From NCBI GenBank assembly GCA_001797035.1, contig MGOE01000139.1, forward strand, positions 2,745 through 16,674: a stretch of 13,930 nt of DNA, in the 5' to 3' direction. Positions 1-7,408 of the stretch are shown one piece after another. The position numbers and the translations under genes were made by a program. The DNA comes from Chloroflexi bacterium RBG_16_72_14. Lineage in GTDB: Bacteria > Chloroflexota > Limnocylindria > Limnocylindrales > CSP1-4. The notes beneath the pieces are model-generated. The model had not been told where the DNA came from. It saw nothing but the letters and a program-made list of their open reading frames with translations, and did not search any database. Position 1 is the first letter of the stretch; every line of letters begins with the position of its first letter.

Positions 1-17
1 TATCCTCGGCGCCAGCC

Positions 18-37
18 GCACGCTCGCACGAGCGTGC
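18..37. promoter_or_regulatory. Inverted repeat upstream of the phosphorylase gene
   Basis: Two perfect 9-bp arms, GCACGCTCG (18-26) and CGAGCGTGC (29-37), are separated by CA and end 12 bp before the GTG at 50. The 2-nt spacer is too short for a comfortable RNA hairpin. The arrangement looks more like a dimeric repressor operator of the LacI or TetR kind than a terminator. It could still be the end of an upstream transcription unit, because the window begins here. Function is inferred from symmetry and position only. Confidence 0.4.
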
Positions 38-49
38 TGAACGAGGGCA

Positions 50-900
50 GTGCACTTGCCGAACGCGGACGCCCGCGTCGCGATCCCCGCCGGCGAGCGG
101 CAGTACCACATCGGGCTCGGCCCGGGTGAGCTGGCCGACTACATCCTCCTCCCCGGCGACCAGGATCGCACCGACCGCATCGCGGCCCGTTTCGACGCCG
201 TCGAGTTCCGCCACCGGCACCGGGAGTTCAACACCGCGACCGGCACGTACCGGGGCCTCCGCCTGTCGTGCGTGTCCACCGGCATCGGCACGGACAACGT
301 CGAGATCGTCGTCAGTGAGATCCTCGCCCTCGTCAGGCGCCCCACGTTCATCCGGATCGGCTCCTGCGGCGCGCTCCAGGAGGGGATGGAGCTGGGTGAC
401 CTCGTGATCTCGTCGGGGTCGGTGCGGCTCGAGACGACGACCAACTGGTTCGTCCACGAGGGCTACCCGGCCGTCGCGCACCACGAGGCGATCCTGGCCC
501 TGATCGAGGCCGCCGAGCGGCTCGGCCATCGCCACCACGTCGGGATCACGGCCACCGCGCCCGGGTTTTCGGGCCGCAGGGACGCCCGATCCCGCAGCTG
601 CCCATCCGCTACCCTGACCTCGCGGCCGAGATGACACGACAGGGCGTCCTGAACTTCGAGATGGAAGCCTCGGCGCTCCTCGTGCTCGCGGGTCTCGGTG
701 GCTGTCGCGCCGGCGTCGTGTGCGCCGTCTATGCCAACCGCCGAACTGGCGAGTTCGTCGCCGGCGCGGGGAAGGACCGGGCGGAAGCCGCCGCGGTGGA
801 GACGGGGCTCGAGAGCCTCCTGATCCTCGCGGAGCTGGACCGCCAGAAATCGATGGCCGGGGCGGTGCGTTGGCGCCCGTCGCTCTGGGCCCCAGAATGA
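50..900 (+). pseudogene. Uridine phosphorylase-like nucleoside phosphorylase, split by a frameshift
   Basis: This family (PNP/UDP) cleaves nucleosides with phosphate to a free base and ribose-1-phosphate in the cytoplasmic salvage pathway. The first part (GTG at 50, about 173 codons) has the phosphate-binding PGDQDR segment (residues 35-40), STGIGTDN (77-83) and the IRIGSCGA phosphate loop (101-108). The second part, in another frame to the TGA at 898-900, has NFEMEAS, the ribose-binding segment of the family, and AVYANRRTGEF. The two frames meet at TTTT (566-569). One extra base there gives an uninterrupted PGFFGPQGRPIPQLP junction and a protein of 283 residues, close to the usual family length. 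The rest looks intact, so this is either a very recent mutation or a sequencing or assembly error at a homopolymer. The substrate (uridine versus other nucleosides) is inferred from overall resemblance. A stop at 38-40 fixes the 5' limit, but the GTG lacks a well-spaced Shine-Dalgarno, so the exact start is uncertain. Confidence 0.8.
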
Positions 901-977
901 GCGCCAGAACCCGGCGACCCCGTGGACTCGAGGGGCGTGCTCTCGTGACGCGGATAGCGTGAGGAGGAGTGGACCCG

Positions 978-1118
978 ATGGCTCAGGCCTATTGCGTCAA
1001 GGACAAGATGAAGGTCGAGGTCCAGAACCCGCAGCAGATCACGATGAAGAACGGCAAGCCGGCGCTGTCGGGCACCTGCCCGAAGTGCGGCGGCAAGGTG
1101 TTCAAGATCGGCGGCTGA
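978..1118 (+). CDS. DUF5679-type mini zinc-ribbon protein
   Basis: This is a 46-residue basic protein with one N-terminal cysteine (C6, in AYCVKDK) and a CPKC pair (C34, C37) followed by GGKVFKIGG. The layout AYCVK-N-QITMKNGKPALSG-CPKCGGK-FKIG is that of the DUF5679 family of small predicted zinc ribbons, whose function is unknown. From memory, the family usually has CVKC at the first knuckle; here the second ligand position is Asp (D9), leaving three Cys plus a possible Asp ligand. The ATG at 978 is preceded by GAGGAGG (961-967) at good spacing. An in-frame GTG at 969 sits directly on that Shine-Dalgarno and is disfavoured. The gene stands alone and is followed by a strong hairpin. Confidence 0.85.
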   Translation: MAQAYCVKDKMKVEVQNPQQITMKNGKPALSGTCPKCGGKVFKIGG

Positions 1119-1138
1119 CCTCGCCGGCACTGACCAAG

Positions 1139-1173
1139 TTGAGCCCCCGAAGGCACTGCCGGAGGGGGCTCAA
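1139..1173 (+). terminator. Hairpin terminator after the zinc-ribbon gene
   Basis: A perfect 10-bp stem pairs TTGAGCCCCC (1139-1148) with GGGGGCTCAA (1164-1173) around a 15-nt loop, 20 bp after the stop codon. No T-run follows, so this is a hairpin-type terminator call based on stem strength and position. It may need Rho or another factor, or act as a 3' stabiliser. Confidence 0.65.
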
Positions 1174-1586
1174 TGGTGTCCGGCGCAGCCCCATTGGGCC
1201 TGCCGCAACGGGCCGCCCGACCACGGAGCGTGCAAGGGCCTTTGCTAAGATTCCATGCGAACCCTCGATCCTGCACTCCGAGGTCACGCCCTGTCCGCAC
1301 TCACGGCCATCGCCCCCGACCTCGGCACGGATTCCCATCGAGCGGGGACGAGCCTCCACGAGCACCGGTCCACCGGCCGCCGCGCCCACCCCGGCGCGTC
1401 GCTCGGCTTCGGGGTCGCCGCCGCCGTCGCCTCACCGGCGACCGCCGCCGCGTTCCCGACGTCGCCTCGACCGGCCCTCGTCGCCGGGCAGCACCGGGCT
1501 CGTCCCACGGTTCGCCAACCCAACCCGTCGAGCGCGTCTGCCCAGGCGCTCGACGATCCGCGTCCCCTCTCCAAGGAGGTCTCCCG
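1174..1586 (+). other. Long leader region upstream of gap, no convincing gene
   Basis: About 410 bp precede gap. Open frames here are compositionally odd (rich in Arg, Pro, Ser, Ala) and resemble no family I recognise. The one worth naming runs from ATG 1255 to TGA 1590. It has 111 codons, begins just downstream of the candidate -10 box, and its TGA overlaps the gap ATG as ATGA, with its last codons spelling the gap Shine-Dalgarno. It could be a leader ORF coupled to gap, but GC-rich DNA produces such frames by chance. If the promoter at about 1246 is right, the gap mRNA has a leader of about 330 nt. Confidence 0.4.
1232..1251 (+). promoter_or_regulatory. Candidate gap-operon promoter with overlapping near-palindrome
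   Basis: TAAGAT (1246-1251) preceded by TGC (1243-1245) fits an extended -10 element; no -35 match is visible at normal spacing. Directly upstream, GCAAGGGCCTTTGC (1232-1245) is a 14-bp near-palindrome with one mismatched symmetric pair. It sits where a repressor would block RNA polymerase. The AT-richer character of 1241-1256 stands out in this leader. Promoter and operator roles are inferred. Confidence 0.35.
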
Positions 1587-2594
1587 ATGACCGTTCGCGT
1601 CGGCATCAACGGCTTCGGCCGCATCGGCCGCCAGTCGCTCAAGGCCATCATCGAGCGTGCCCCGGGCGTGGAGGTCGTCGCCGTCAACGACCTCGTGGAC
1701 GTCCCGATGAACGCGCTCCTGTTCAAGCACGACTCGACGTACGGCACGTTCCCCGGCGAGGTCTCCCACACCGACGACTCGATCGTCGTGGACGGCCGCG
1801 AGATCAAGGTGCTCCAGATCGCCGACCCGACGCAGCTCCCGTGGCGGGACCTGGGCGTGGACATCGTGATCGAGTCCACCGGGCGGTTCACCGACGCCGA
1901 CAAGGCCCGCGCGCACGTCGTTGCCGGCGCGAAGAAAGTGCTCATCAGCGCCCCGGCCAAGAAGGAGGACGTCACGATCGTCCTCGGGGTCAACGAGAGC
2001 GCCTACGACCCCGAGAAGCACGTGATCATCAGCAACGCGAGCTGCACCACCAACTGCCTCGCGCCCGCGGCCAAGGTCGTGCACGACAAGTTCACGATCA
2101 AGCGCGGCCTGATGAACACGATCCACAGCTACACCAACGACCAGCGCATCCTGGACGTCGCGCACAAGGACCCGCGCCGCGCCCGCTCCGCCGGCCAGAA
2201 CATCATCCCCACGACGACCGGCGCCGCGAAGGCTCTCGCCCTCGTGATCCCGGACCTCAAGGGCAAGTTCGACGGCTTCAGCCTCCGCGTCCCCACGCCC
2301 ACCGTGTCCGTCGTGGACTTCACGGCGGAGCTGGAGAAGGACACGACGCTCGAGGAGCTCAACCAGGCCTTCCGTGACGCAGCCGCCGGCCCGCTCAAGG
2401 GCATCCTCGGCGCATCGGACGAACCGCTCGTGTCCAGCGACTTCCGCGGCGACGACCGCTCCTCGATCGTGGACCTCCCCTCGAACATGGTCCTGGGCGG
2501 CAACTTCGTGAAGGTCATCGCCTGGTACGACAACGAGTGGGGCTACAGCTGCCGCGTCGCGGACCTCGTCCGCTACATCGCCGAGCGCCTGTAG
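1587..2594 (+). CDS. gap: Glyceraldehyde-3-phosphate dehydrogenase, type I
   Basis: This cytoplasmic tetrameric enzyme oxidises glyceraldehyde-3-phosphate with NAD+ and phosphate to 1,3-bisphosphoglycerate. The 335 residues match the family length. Visible features are the Rossmann nucleotide loop INGFGRIGR (7-15), acidic D35 after the second strand as in NAD-preferring enzymes, the catalytic motif SNASCTTNCLAP with C153, the catalytic H180, the S-loop SYTNDQRILD (181-190), PTTTGAAKA (208-216) and the C-terminal WYDNEWGYS (313-321). The ATG at 1587 follows a near-ideal Shine-Dalgarno AAGGAGGT (1573-1580), which rules out the long upstream extension of this frame to 1173. It is the first gene of gap-pgk-eno and feeds its product directly to Pgk. 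No inactivating change was seen. Confidence 0.97.
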   Translation: MTVRVGINGFGRIGRQSLKAIIERAPGVEVVAVNDLVDVPMNALLFKHDSTYGTFPGEVSHTDDSIVVDGREIKVLQIADPTQLPWRDLGVDIVIESTGRFTDADKARAHVVAGAKKVLISAPAKKEDVTIVLGVNESAYDPEKHVIISNASCTTNCLAPAAKVVHDKFTIKRGLMNTIHSYTNDQRILDVAHKDPRRARSAGQNIIPTTTGAAKALALVIPDLKGKFDGFSLRVPTPTVSVVDFTAELEKDTTLEELNQAFRDAAAGPLKGILGASDEPLVSSDFRGDDRSSIVDLPSNMVLGGNFVKVIAWYDNEWGYSCRVADLVRYIAERL

Positions 2595-2659
2595 GCGGCC
2601 GCCGGACCAGACCGGCAGCGACCGGCCGACACCGGAGCCCGCCCCCGGAGGAACCGACC

Positions 2660-3864
<1,205 letters not shown>

Positions 3865-3868
<4 letters not shown>

Positions 3869-5199
3869 GCGACACCACCATCGCCTGGGTCGATGCCCGG
3901 GAAATCCTCGATTCCCGGGGCAACCCCACCATCGAGGTGGACGTGGTCACCGAGGACGGCTCGCTGGGCCGTGCCGCGGTGCCCTCCGGCGCCTCGACCG
4001 GGATCAACGAGGCGGTCGAGCTGCGGGACGGCGACAAGGCGCGCTTCGGGGGCAAGGGCGTGCTGACGGCCGTCACCAACGTCACCGAGCGGATCGGCCC
4101 CTCGATCCTCGGCTTCGACGCCGCCGATCAGGCGGACATCGACGCCACGCTCATCGAGCTCGACGGCACGCCGAACAAGGGCGAGCTGGGCGCGAACGCG
4201 ATCCTGGGCGTCTCCCTCGCGTGCGCCCACGCGGCGGCGACGTCCCACGAGCTGCCGCTCTACCGCTACCTGGGCGGCCCCGGTGCGCGGATCCTGCCCG
4301 TCCCGCAGTTCAACATCCTCAACGGCGGCAAGCACGCCCAGGACTCCACGGACTTCCAGGAGTTCATGGTCATGCCGGTGGGGCTGGCGTCGTTCCCGGA
4401 GGCGCTGCGCGCCGGGGCGGAGATCTTCGCCGCACTGCGCGGGATCCTCCACGACGAGGGCCACGCCACGGGCCAGGGCGACGAGGGCGGCTTCGCGCCG
4501 TCGCTGCCGTCCAATCAGGCCGCTGTCGAGGTCATCCTGCGCGCGATCGAGAAGGCCGGCTACCAGCCGGGCGACGAGATCGGGATCGCGCTGGACCCCG
4601 CCGCGAGCTCCGTCCTCGTCGAGGGCACCGGTGTCGAGGGCGTCACCGGCCAGTACCGGCTCGAGAAGGAAGGCCGGACGCTCGACTCGGGCGAGATGGT
4701 GGACCTGTGGGCCGACTGGGTCGCGCGCTACCCGATCGTATCGCTCGAGGACGGCCTGGCCGAGGAGGACTGGGCCGGCTGGCGCGAGCTCAACGCGCGC
4801 CTCGGCGACAAGGTCCAGCTGGTGGGCGACGACATCCTGGTCACCAATCCGGCGTTCATCCGGCGCGGCATCGTCGAGCGGGCGATGAACTCGGTCCTGA
4901 TCAAGCTCAACCAGATCGGGACGCTGTCCGAGACGATCGACGCGATCGAGACGGCGCGGCGCGCGGGCTGGTCCGCGGTCGTGTCCCACCGTTCGGGCGA
5001 GACCGAGGACACGACGATCGCGGACTTCGTGGTCGCGATGGGCACCGGCCAGATCAAGACCGGCGCCCCGTCGCGCTCGGAGCGGGTCGCCAAGTACAAC
5101 CGGCTGCTCCGGATCGACGACGAGCTCGGCGACGGGGCCCGGTACCTCGGCCGCGCGGCGCTGTCGGGGGCGGCGGGGCGCGGGGAGTTCGGGTCCTGA
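3865..5199 (+). CDS. eno: Enolase (phosphopyruvate hydratase)
   Basis: Enolase dehydrates 2-phosphoglycerate to phosphoenolpyruvate with Mg2+. The protein has 444 residues, slightly longer than the usual 420-435, mainly from a short C-terminal extension after YNRLLRIDDELG. By comparison with the E. coli enzyme, the active-site residues are all present: H157 in GGKHAQD, E166 in FQEF, E207 in GDEGGF, metal ligands D244 (LDPAASS), E295 (SLEDG) and D322 (VGDDI), catalytic K347 (LIKLNQ), SHRSGETED (374-382) and K398 (GQIKTG). The GTG start overlaps the pgk TGA by 4 bp, and GGAGG (3853-3857) within the pgk end is its Shine-Dalgarno, so translation is probably coupled. Phosphoglycerate mutase, which supplies its substrate, is not in this window. 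Confidence 0.97.
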
Positions 5200-5209
5200 G
5201 CGTCACGCG

Positions 5210-5238
5210 ACGGCGCGCCCTCGCCGGGGGCGCGCCGT
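5210..5238 (+). promoter_or_regulatory. Strong hairpin between eno and the membrane protein, covering a start codon
   Basis: A perfect 11-bp stem pairs 5210-5220 (ACGGCGCGCCC) with 5228-5238 (GGGCGCGCCGT) around a 7-nt loop. The 3' arm includes the first two bases of the GTG start at 5237. It could attenuate transcription after eno or occlude the downstream start codon in read-through mRNA. No T-run follows. The stem is directly visible; the function is inferred. Confidence 0.5.
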
Positions 5239-5824
5239 GAGCCGGTTCGTGGACCGGCCGGCGATCGGCGCCGCCTGGGTCGGCGTCGGTCTCGCGGTCA
5301 CGGTCGGGGTCAGCTTCATGCTGGTCATCCCGATCGAGTTCCTGGTTGCCCCGTTCGCGCTGCTGGGCGGGCTGCTGATCGGGTACTACGCGAACGCCCG
5401 CTCGGACCGGGCGGGCGGCCCGTGGTCGCGGATCCTCGCCAACGCGGCGATCGCCGGCGTCGCCACGGGGATCACCTTCGCGCTCCTGTTCCTGGCAGTG
5501 AAGGCGCTGTTCTTCTTCGCCGACACCGGCTACCCGGACTTCAACCGGGTGGACGACGATGGCAACCGGATCCCGCCGTTCTGCGACACGGGCGCCCCGT
5601 GCGTGTACGCCCGCTATCTCGCGATCGGCCGTGGGCCAGCGTTCGAGGAGGCCGGCGTGACCGACGTGGAGTCGTTCACCGGGCTCTACTGGCGCGAGCA
5701 GCTCTCGACTGCGGGCCTGCACCTCGTGCTGGCCACGGGCGGCGCCCTGGGCGGCGCATTCGTGTTCGGCACGACCAACCGGCGACGCCCGGAGGGTCAG
5801 CCGACGGCGACACCAGCCCCCTAG
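5237..5824 (+). CDS. Four-helix integral membrane protein of unknown function
   Basis: I recognise no family for this 195-residue protein. It has hydrophobic segments at about 12-31, 34-52, 66-95 and 158-178. Between the third and fourth lies a polar loop of about 60 residues (about 96-157) with many acidic residues and a CysX5Cys pair (C116, C122) that could form a disulfide if the loop faces outward. The tail is short, polar and Pro/Thr-rich. It begins 37 bp after eno on the same strand, so it may be transcribed by read-through, but a strong hairpin covers its GTG start and no good Shine-Dalgarno is seen. A later in-frame GTG at 5249 is an alternative start. It is probably a real gene because hydrophobicity and frame are coherent to the stop. 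Nothing links it chemically to glycolysis. Confidence 0.7.
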   Translation: MSRFVDRPAIGAAWVGVGLAVTVGVSFMLVIPIEFLVAPFALLGGLLIGYYANARSDRAGGPWSRILANAAIAGVATGITFALLFLAVKALFFFADTGYPDFNRVDDDGNRIPPFCDTGAPCVYARYLAIGRGPAFEEAGVTDVESFTGLYWREQLSTAGLHLVLATGGALGGAFVFGTTNRRRPEGQPTATPAP

Positions 5825-5845
5825 CGACGGGCCTCCTGAATCGAA

Positions 5846-5870
5846 ACGCCCCGGTCGGTGACCGGGGCGT
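5846..5870. terminator. Bidirectional terminator between convergent genes
   Basis: An 11-bp perfect stem (5846-5856 with 5860-5870; arms ACGCCCCGGTC and GACCGGGGCGT) surrounds a GGT loop. It lies 21 bp past the membrane-protein stop and 25 bp past the bS20 stop on the opposite strand. On the minus strand the stem runs into TTCGATT, a modest T-rich tail, so it probably serves rpsT best. On the plus strand no T-run follows. Confidence 0.75.
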
Positions 5871-5895
5871 CCGTGATTCGCGAGGAGGACGAGGA

Positions 5896-6585
5896 CTACT
5901 CGGCCTTCTTGGCGCGGGCCGTCTTCGGGGCGGCCTTCGCGGCCGTGGGCTTCGTGGCGGCGGCCTTTGTCGTCGACTTGGCGGCCGTGGTCGTCGTCGA
6001 CTTGGCGGCCGTGGTCTTCGCGGCGGCCTTGGCCGGCGCCTTCGCCGCGGCCCTGGTCGTCGTCTTCGCTGCGGCCTTCGCGGCGGGCTTGGCCTCGGCG
6101 ACCGCGGCGGTGGCCGGAGCGGCCTCGGCGCGGGTCGACTTGCTCAGCGCGGCGCGGGCCTTGCCGGCGGCAGTCTGGGCGCCCTTGGCCTTCGACGCCT
6201 TGCCGGCGGCGATGCGGGCCTTGGCCGCCTTGGCCGCAGCGGCCTTGCCCGTGGTCTTGGCGACGTGGCCGGCGGCGACGACGGCGCTGCCACCGACCGC
6301 GGCGTTGATCTTGATCACGAGCCGGGACTTGCGTCGTGCGGCGGCGTTCGGGTGGATCGCGCCGGTCTTGGCGGCGCGGTCGAGGGCCGAGATCGCCTCA
6401 GCGAGCGTGGTAGCGACGTCGTCGCTCTCGGGCTGCATCGTCGCGACCGAGACGGCCTTGGCAACGAGCGTCTTCGCCGCGGACCGACGGGGCTGCAGGA
6501 TGGCCCGCCGGCGCTCGGCCTGGCGGACGCGCTTCAGCCCGGACGGGGTGCGAGCGCCCTGCCATTTCCGGGGCGTTCTGGCCAA
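5896..6585 (-). CDS. rpsT: Ribosomal protein bS20 with a long histone H1-like C-terminal tail
   Basis: bS20 binds 16S rRNA early in 30S assembly. Residues 15-95 form the bS20 domain: SGLKRVRQAERRRA (15-28), a helical middle, then AISALDRAAKTGAIHPNAAARRKSRLVIKINA (64-95), whose ALDRAA-K-G-IH-NAAAR-KSRL pattern is diagnostic. Residues from about 101 to 229 are an unusual tail, almost only Ala, Lys, Thr, Ser and Pro with AAKTT, AAKST and KAAAK units, like histone H1 or mycobacterial HU tails. Usual bS20 proteins have about 85-100 residues; this one has 229. The chosen start is TTG at 6585 (MARTPRKWQG) with GGAG 10 nt upstream. It is about nine residues longer at the N-terminus than typical. The open frame extends to 6900 but has no family resemblance there. 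A candidate -10 lies at 6665-6670 on the minus strand, giving a leader of about 70 nt. Confidence 0.9.
   Translation of the reverse strand: MARTPRKWQGARTPSGLKRVRQAERRRAILQPRRSAAKTLVAKAVSVATMQPESDDVATTLAEAISALDRAAKTGAIHPNAAARRKSRLVIKINAAVGGSAVVAAGHVAKTTGKAAAAKAAKARIAAGKASKAKGAQTAAGKARAALSKSTRAEAAPATAAVAEAKPAAKAAAKTTTRAAAKAPAKAAAKTTAAKSTTTTAAKSTTKAAATKPTAAKAAPKTARAKKAE
5971..6018. repeat. 24-bp tandem duplication inside the bS20 tail
   Basis: Two adjacent 24-bp units (5971-5994 and 5995-6018) differ only at their ends. On the minus strand they encode consecutive AAKSTT-type units in the rpsT tail. This suggests the tail grows and shrinks by slippage or unequal exchange while staying in frame, since the unit is a multiple of three. 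Confidence 0.75.
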
Positions 6586-6664
6586 GGTGGCTGATCTCCG
6601 TTCCGTGAGTGCGTGATCGAAACAAGGCGCGCGCGGGCGTGGGCTGCCCGAGGCGCGACGGCGA

Positions 6665-6670
6665 ATGGTA
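6665..6670 (-). promoter_or_regulatory. Candidate -10 box for rpsT
   Basis: On the minus strand the hexamer is TACCAT, preceded by TGC as in extended -10 promoters. It would start transcription near 6658, about 70 nt before the TTG start and its Shine-Dalgarno. It lies in the 163-bp gap shared with the divergent DinB-like gene. No clear -35 is visible. Confidence 0.4.
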
Positions 6671-6735
6671 GCAGAGGCGAACCGAACCGACCAGCGCCCG
6701 CGCAACCCGCACGAGGGCGCTCTGACGTCGTCGTC

Positions 6736-6741
6736 CATACT
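6736..6741 (+). promoter_or_regulatory. Candidate -10 box for a leaderless DinB-like mRNA
   Basis: CATACT ends 7 nt before the ATG at 6749, so transcription should begin at or next to the start codon. No Shine-Dalgarno precedes the ATG. The placement matches those seen before the MFS, carbonic anhydrase and lepA genes. Confidence 0.45.
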
Positions 6742-6748
6742 GCCGGCC

Positions 6749-7276
6749 ATGGACACCGCCGACGCCGTCGCGCGCCTGTACCCCGACTGGCCGCAGCACG
6801 CGGCCCGGATCTCGGACGCGATCCGGGGACTGACCACGGAGCAGCTGGCCCTGCGGGCCTCGCCCGACCACTCGCCGGTCTGGGCGCTTGCCGCACACAC
6901 GGCTGGCTCACGCGTCTACTGGTTGTGCGGCGTGTTCGGTGAGCCGGGCGCCGACGCCACGCCGTTCCCGGACCCGTTGGCGGAGCTCGGCTGGGAGGAC
7001 GACGAGACGCACCCACGCACGGCCGAGGAGATCGGCTGGGCGCTCGAGTCGTCCTGGGCGGTCGTCGCAGGCTGCCTCGGCCGCTGGACGATGCGGTCAC
7101 TCGATACGACGGCGGAGCGGCGATGGCGCGACGTCGTCCAGGTCCATACGCGGGCCTCGGTCCTCAACCGGCTGTTCACGCACGACGCCTACCACGCGGG
7201 CGAGATCTCGCAACTGCTGGGCGTCAACGGGCTGCCGGCGATCGACCTCTGGCGCCGCCTCGCGCCGCAGACCTGA
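6749..7276 (+). CDS. DinB-fold (DinB/maleylpyruvate isomerase-like) metal-binding protein
   Basis: This is a 175-residue protein with the four-helix-bundle pattern of the DinB superfamily. The three expected metal-binding histidines are visible: H50 in WALAAHTAGSRVYW, and H145 and H149 in RLFTHDAYHAGEISQLLG, the HxxxH motif on the last helix. Members include thiol-dependent isomerases and transferases (mycothiol or bacillithiol) and many uncharacterised proteins. The cofactor and substrate here cannot be told from sequence. The start at 6749 is chosen because MDTADAVARLYPDW begins the first helix and because of the -10 box just upstream. An in-frame ATG at 6665 would add 28 unlikely residues across the promoter region. 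The gene is divergent from rpsT and 132 bp before the MFS gene. Confidence 0.8.
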   Translation: MDTADAVARLYPDWPQHAARISDAIRGLTTEQLALRASPDHSPVWALAAHTAGSRVYWLCGVFGEPGADATPFPDPLAELGWEDDETHPRTAEEIGWALESSWAVVAGCLGRWTMRSLDTTAERRWRDVVQVHTRASVLNRLFTHDAYHAGEISQLLGVNGLPAIDLWRRLAPQT

Positions 7277-7365
7277 CCCGTCGAGCTGACCACCCCCTGA
7301 CTCCAGGCCGCGCAGACCTCGGCGACGGCTCCGCGTGACCGCCCCGCCCAGCCCGGGACGCGCCA

Positions 7366-7402
7366 CGGCGGGCTTCGGCGCCACGCCCGCCGCTGGCAGA
7401 AT
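7366..7402 (+). promoter_or_regulatory. Candidate promoter and dyad for a leaderless MFS mRNA
   Basis: CAGAAT (7397-7402), preceded by TGG as an extended -10, ends 6 nt before the GTG at 7409, and there is no Shine-Dalgarno. Upstream, CGGCGGGC (7366-7373) and GCCCGCCG (7385-7392) form a dyad with 8-bp arms and an 11-nt spacer. The dyad lies between the expected -35 and the -10, so it may be an operator. It could instead be the terminator of the DinB-like gene. Confidence 0.4.
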
Positions 7403-7408
7403 CGTGCC

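Noticed and set aside
959..2377. A 472-codon plus-strand frame across the leader and gap.
   Set aside because: Its sequence is Arg/Pro-rich low complexity, it overlaps gap in another frame, and it resembles no family. It is a GC-rich shadow.
6561..6566. Out-of-frame ATG (minus strand, CGGAAATGGCA) as an alternative bS20 start needing a frameshift.
   Set aside because: The in-frame TTG with a Shine-Dalgarno explains the gene without invoking a frameshift.
6586..6900. N-terminal extension of the bS20 frame to 334 residues.
   Set aside because: The extra residues do not resemble bS20, overlap the divergent gene, and cross a candidate rpsT promoter. The TTG at 6585 has a Shine-Dalgarno and fits the domain.
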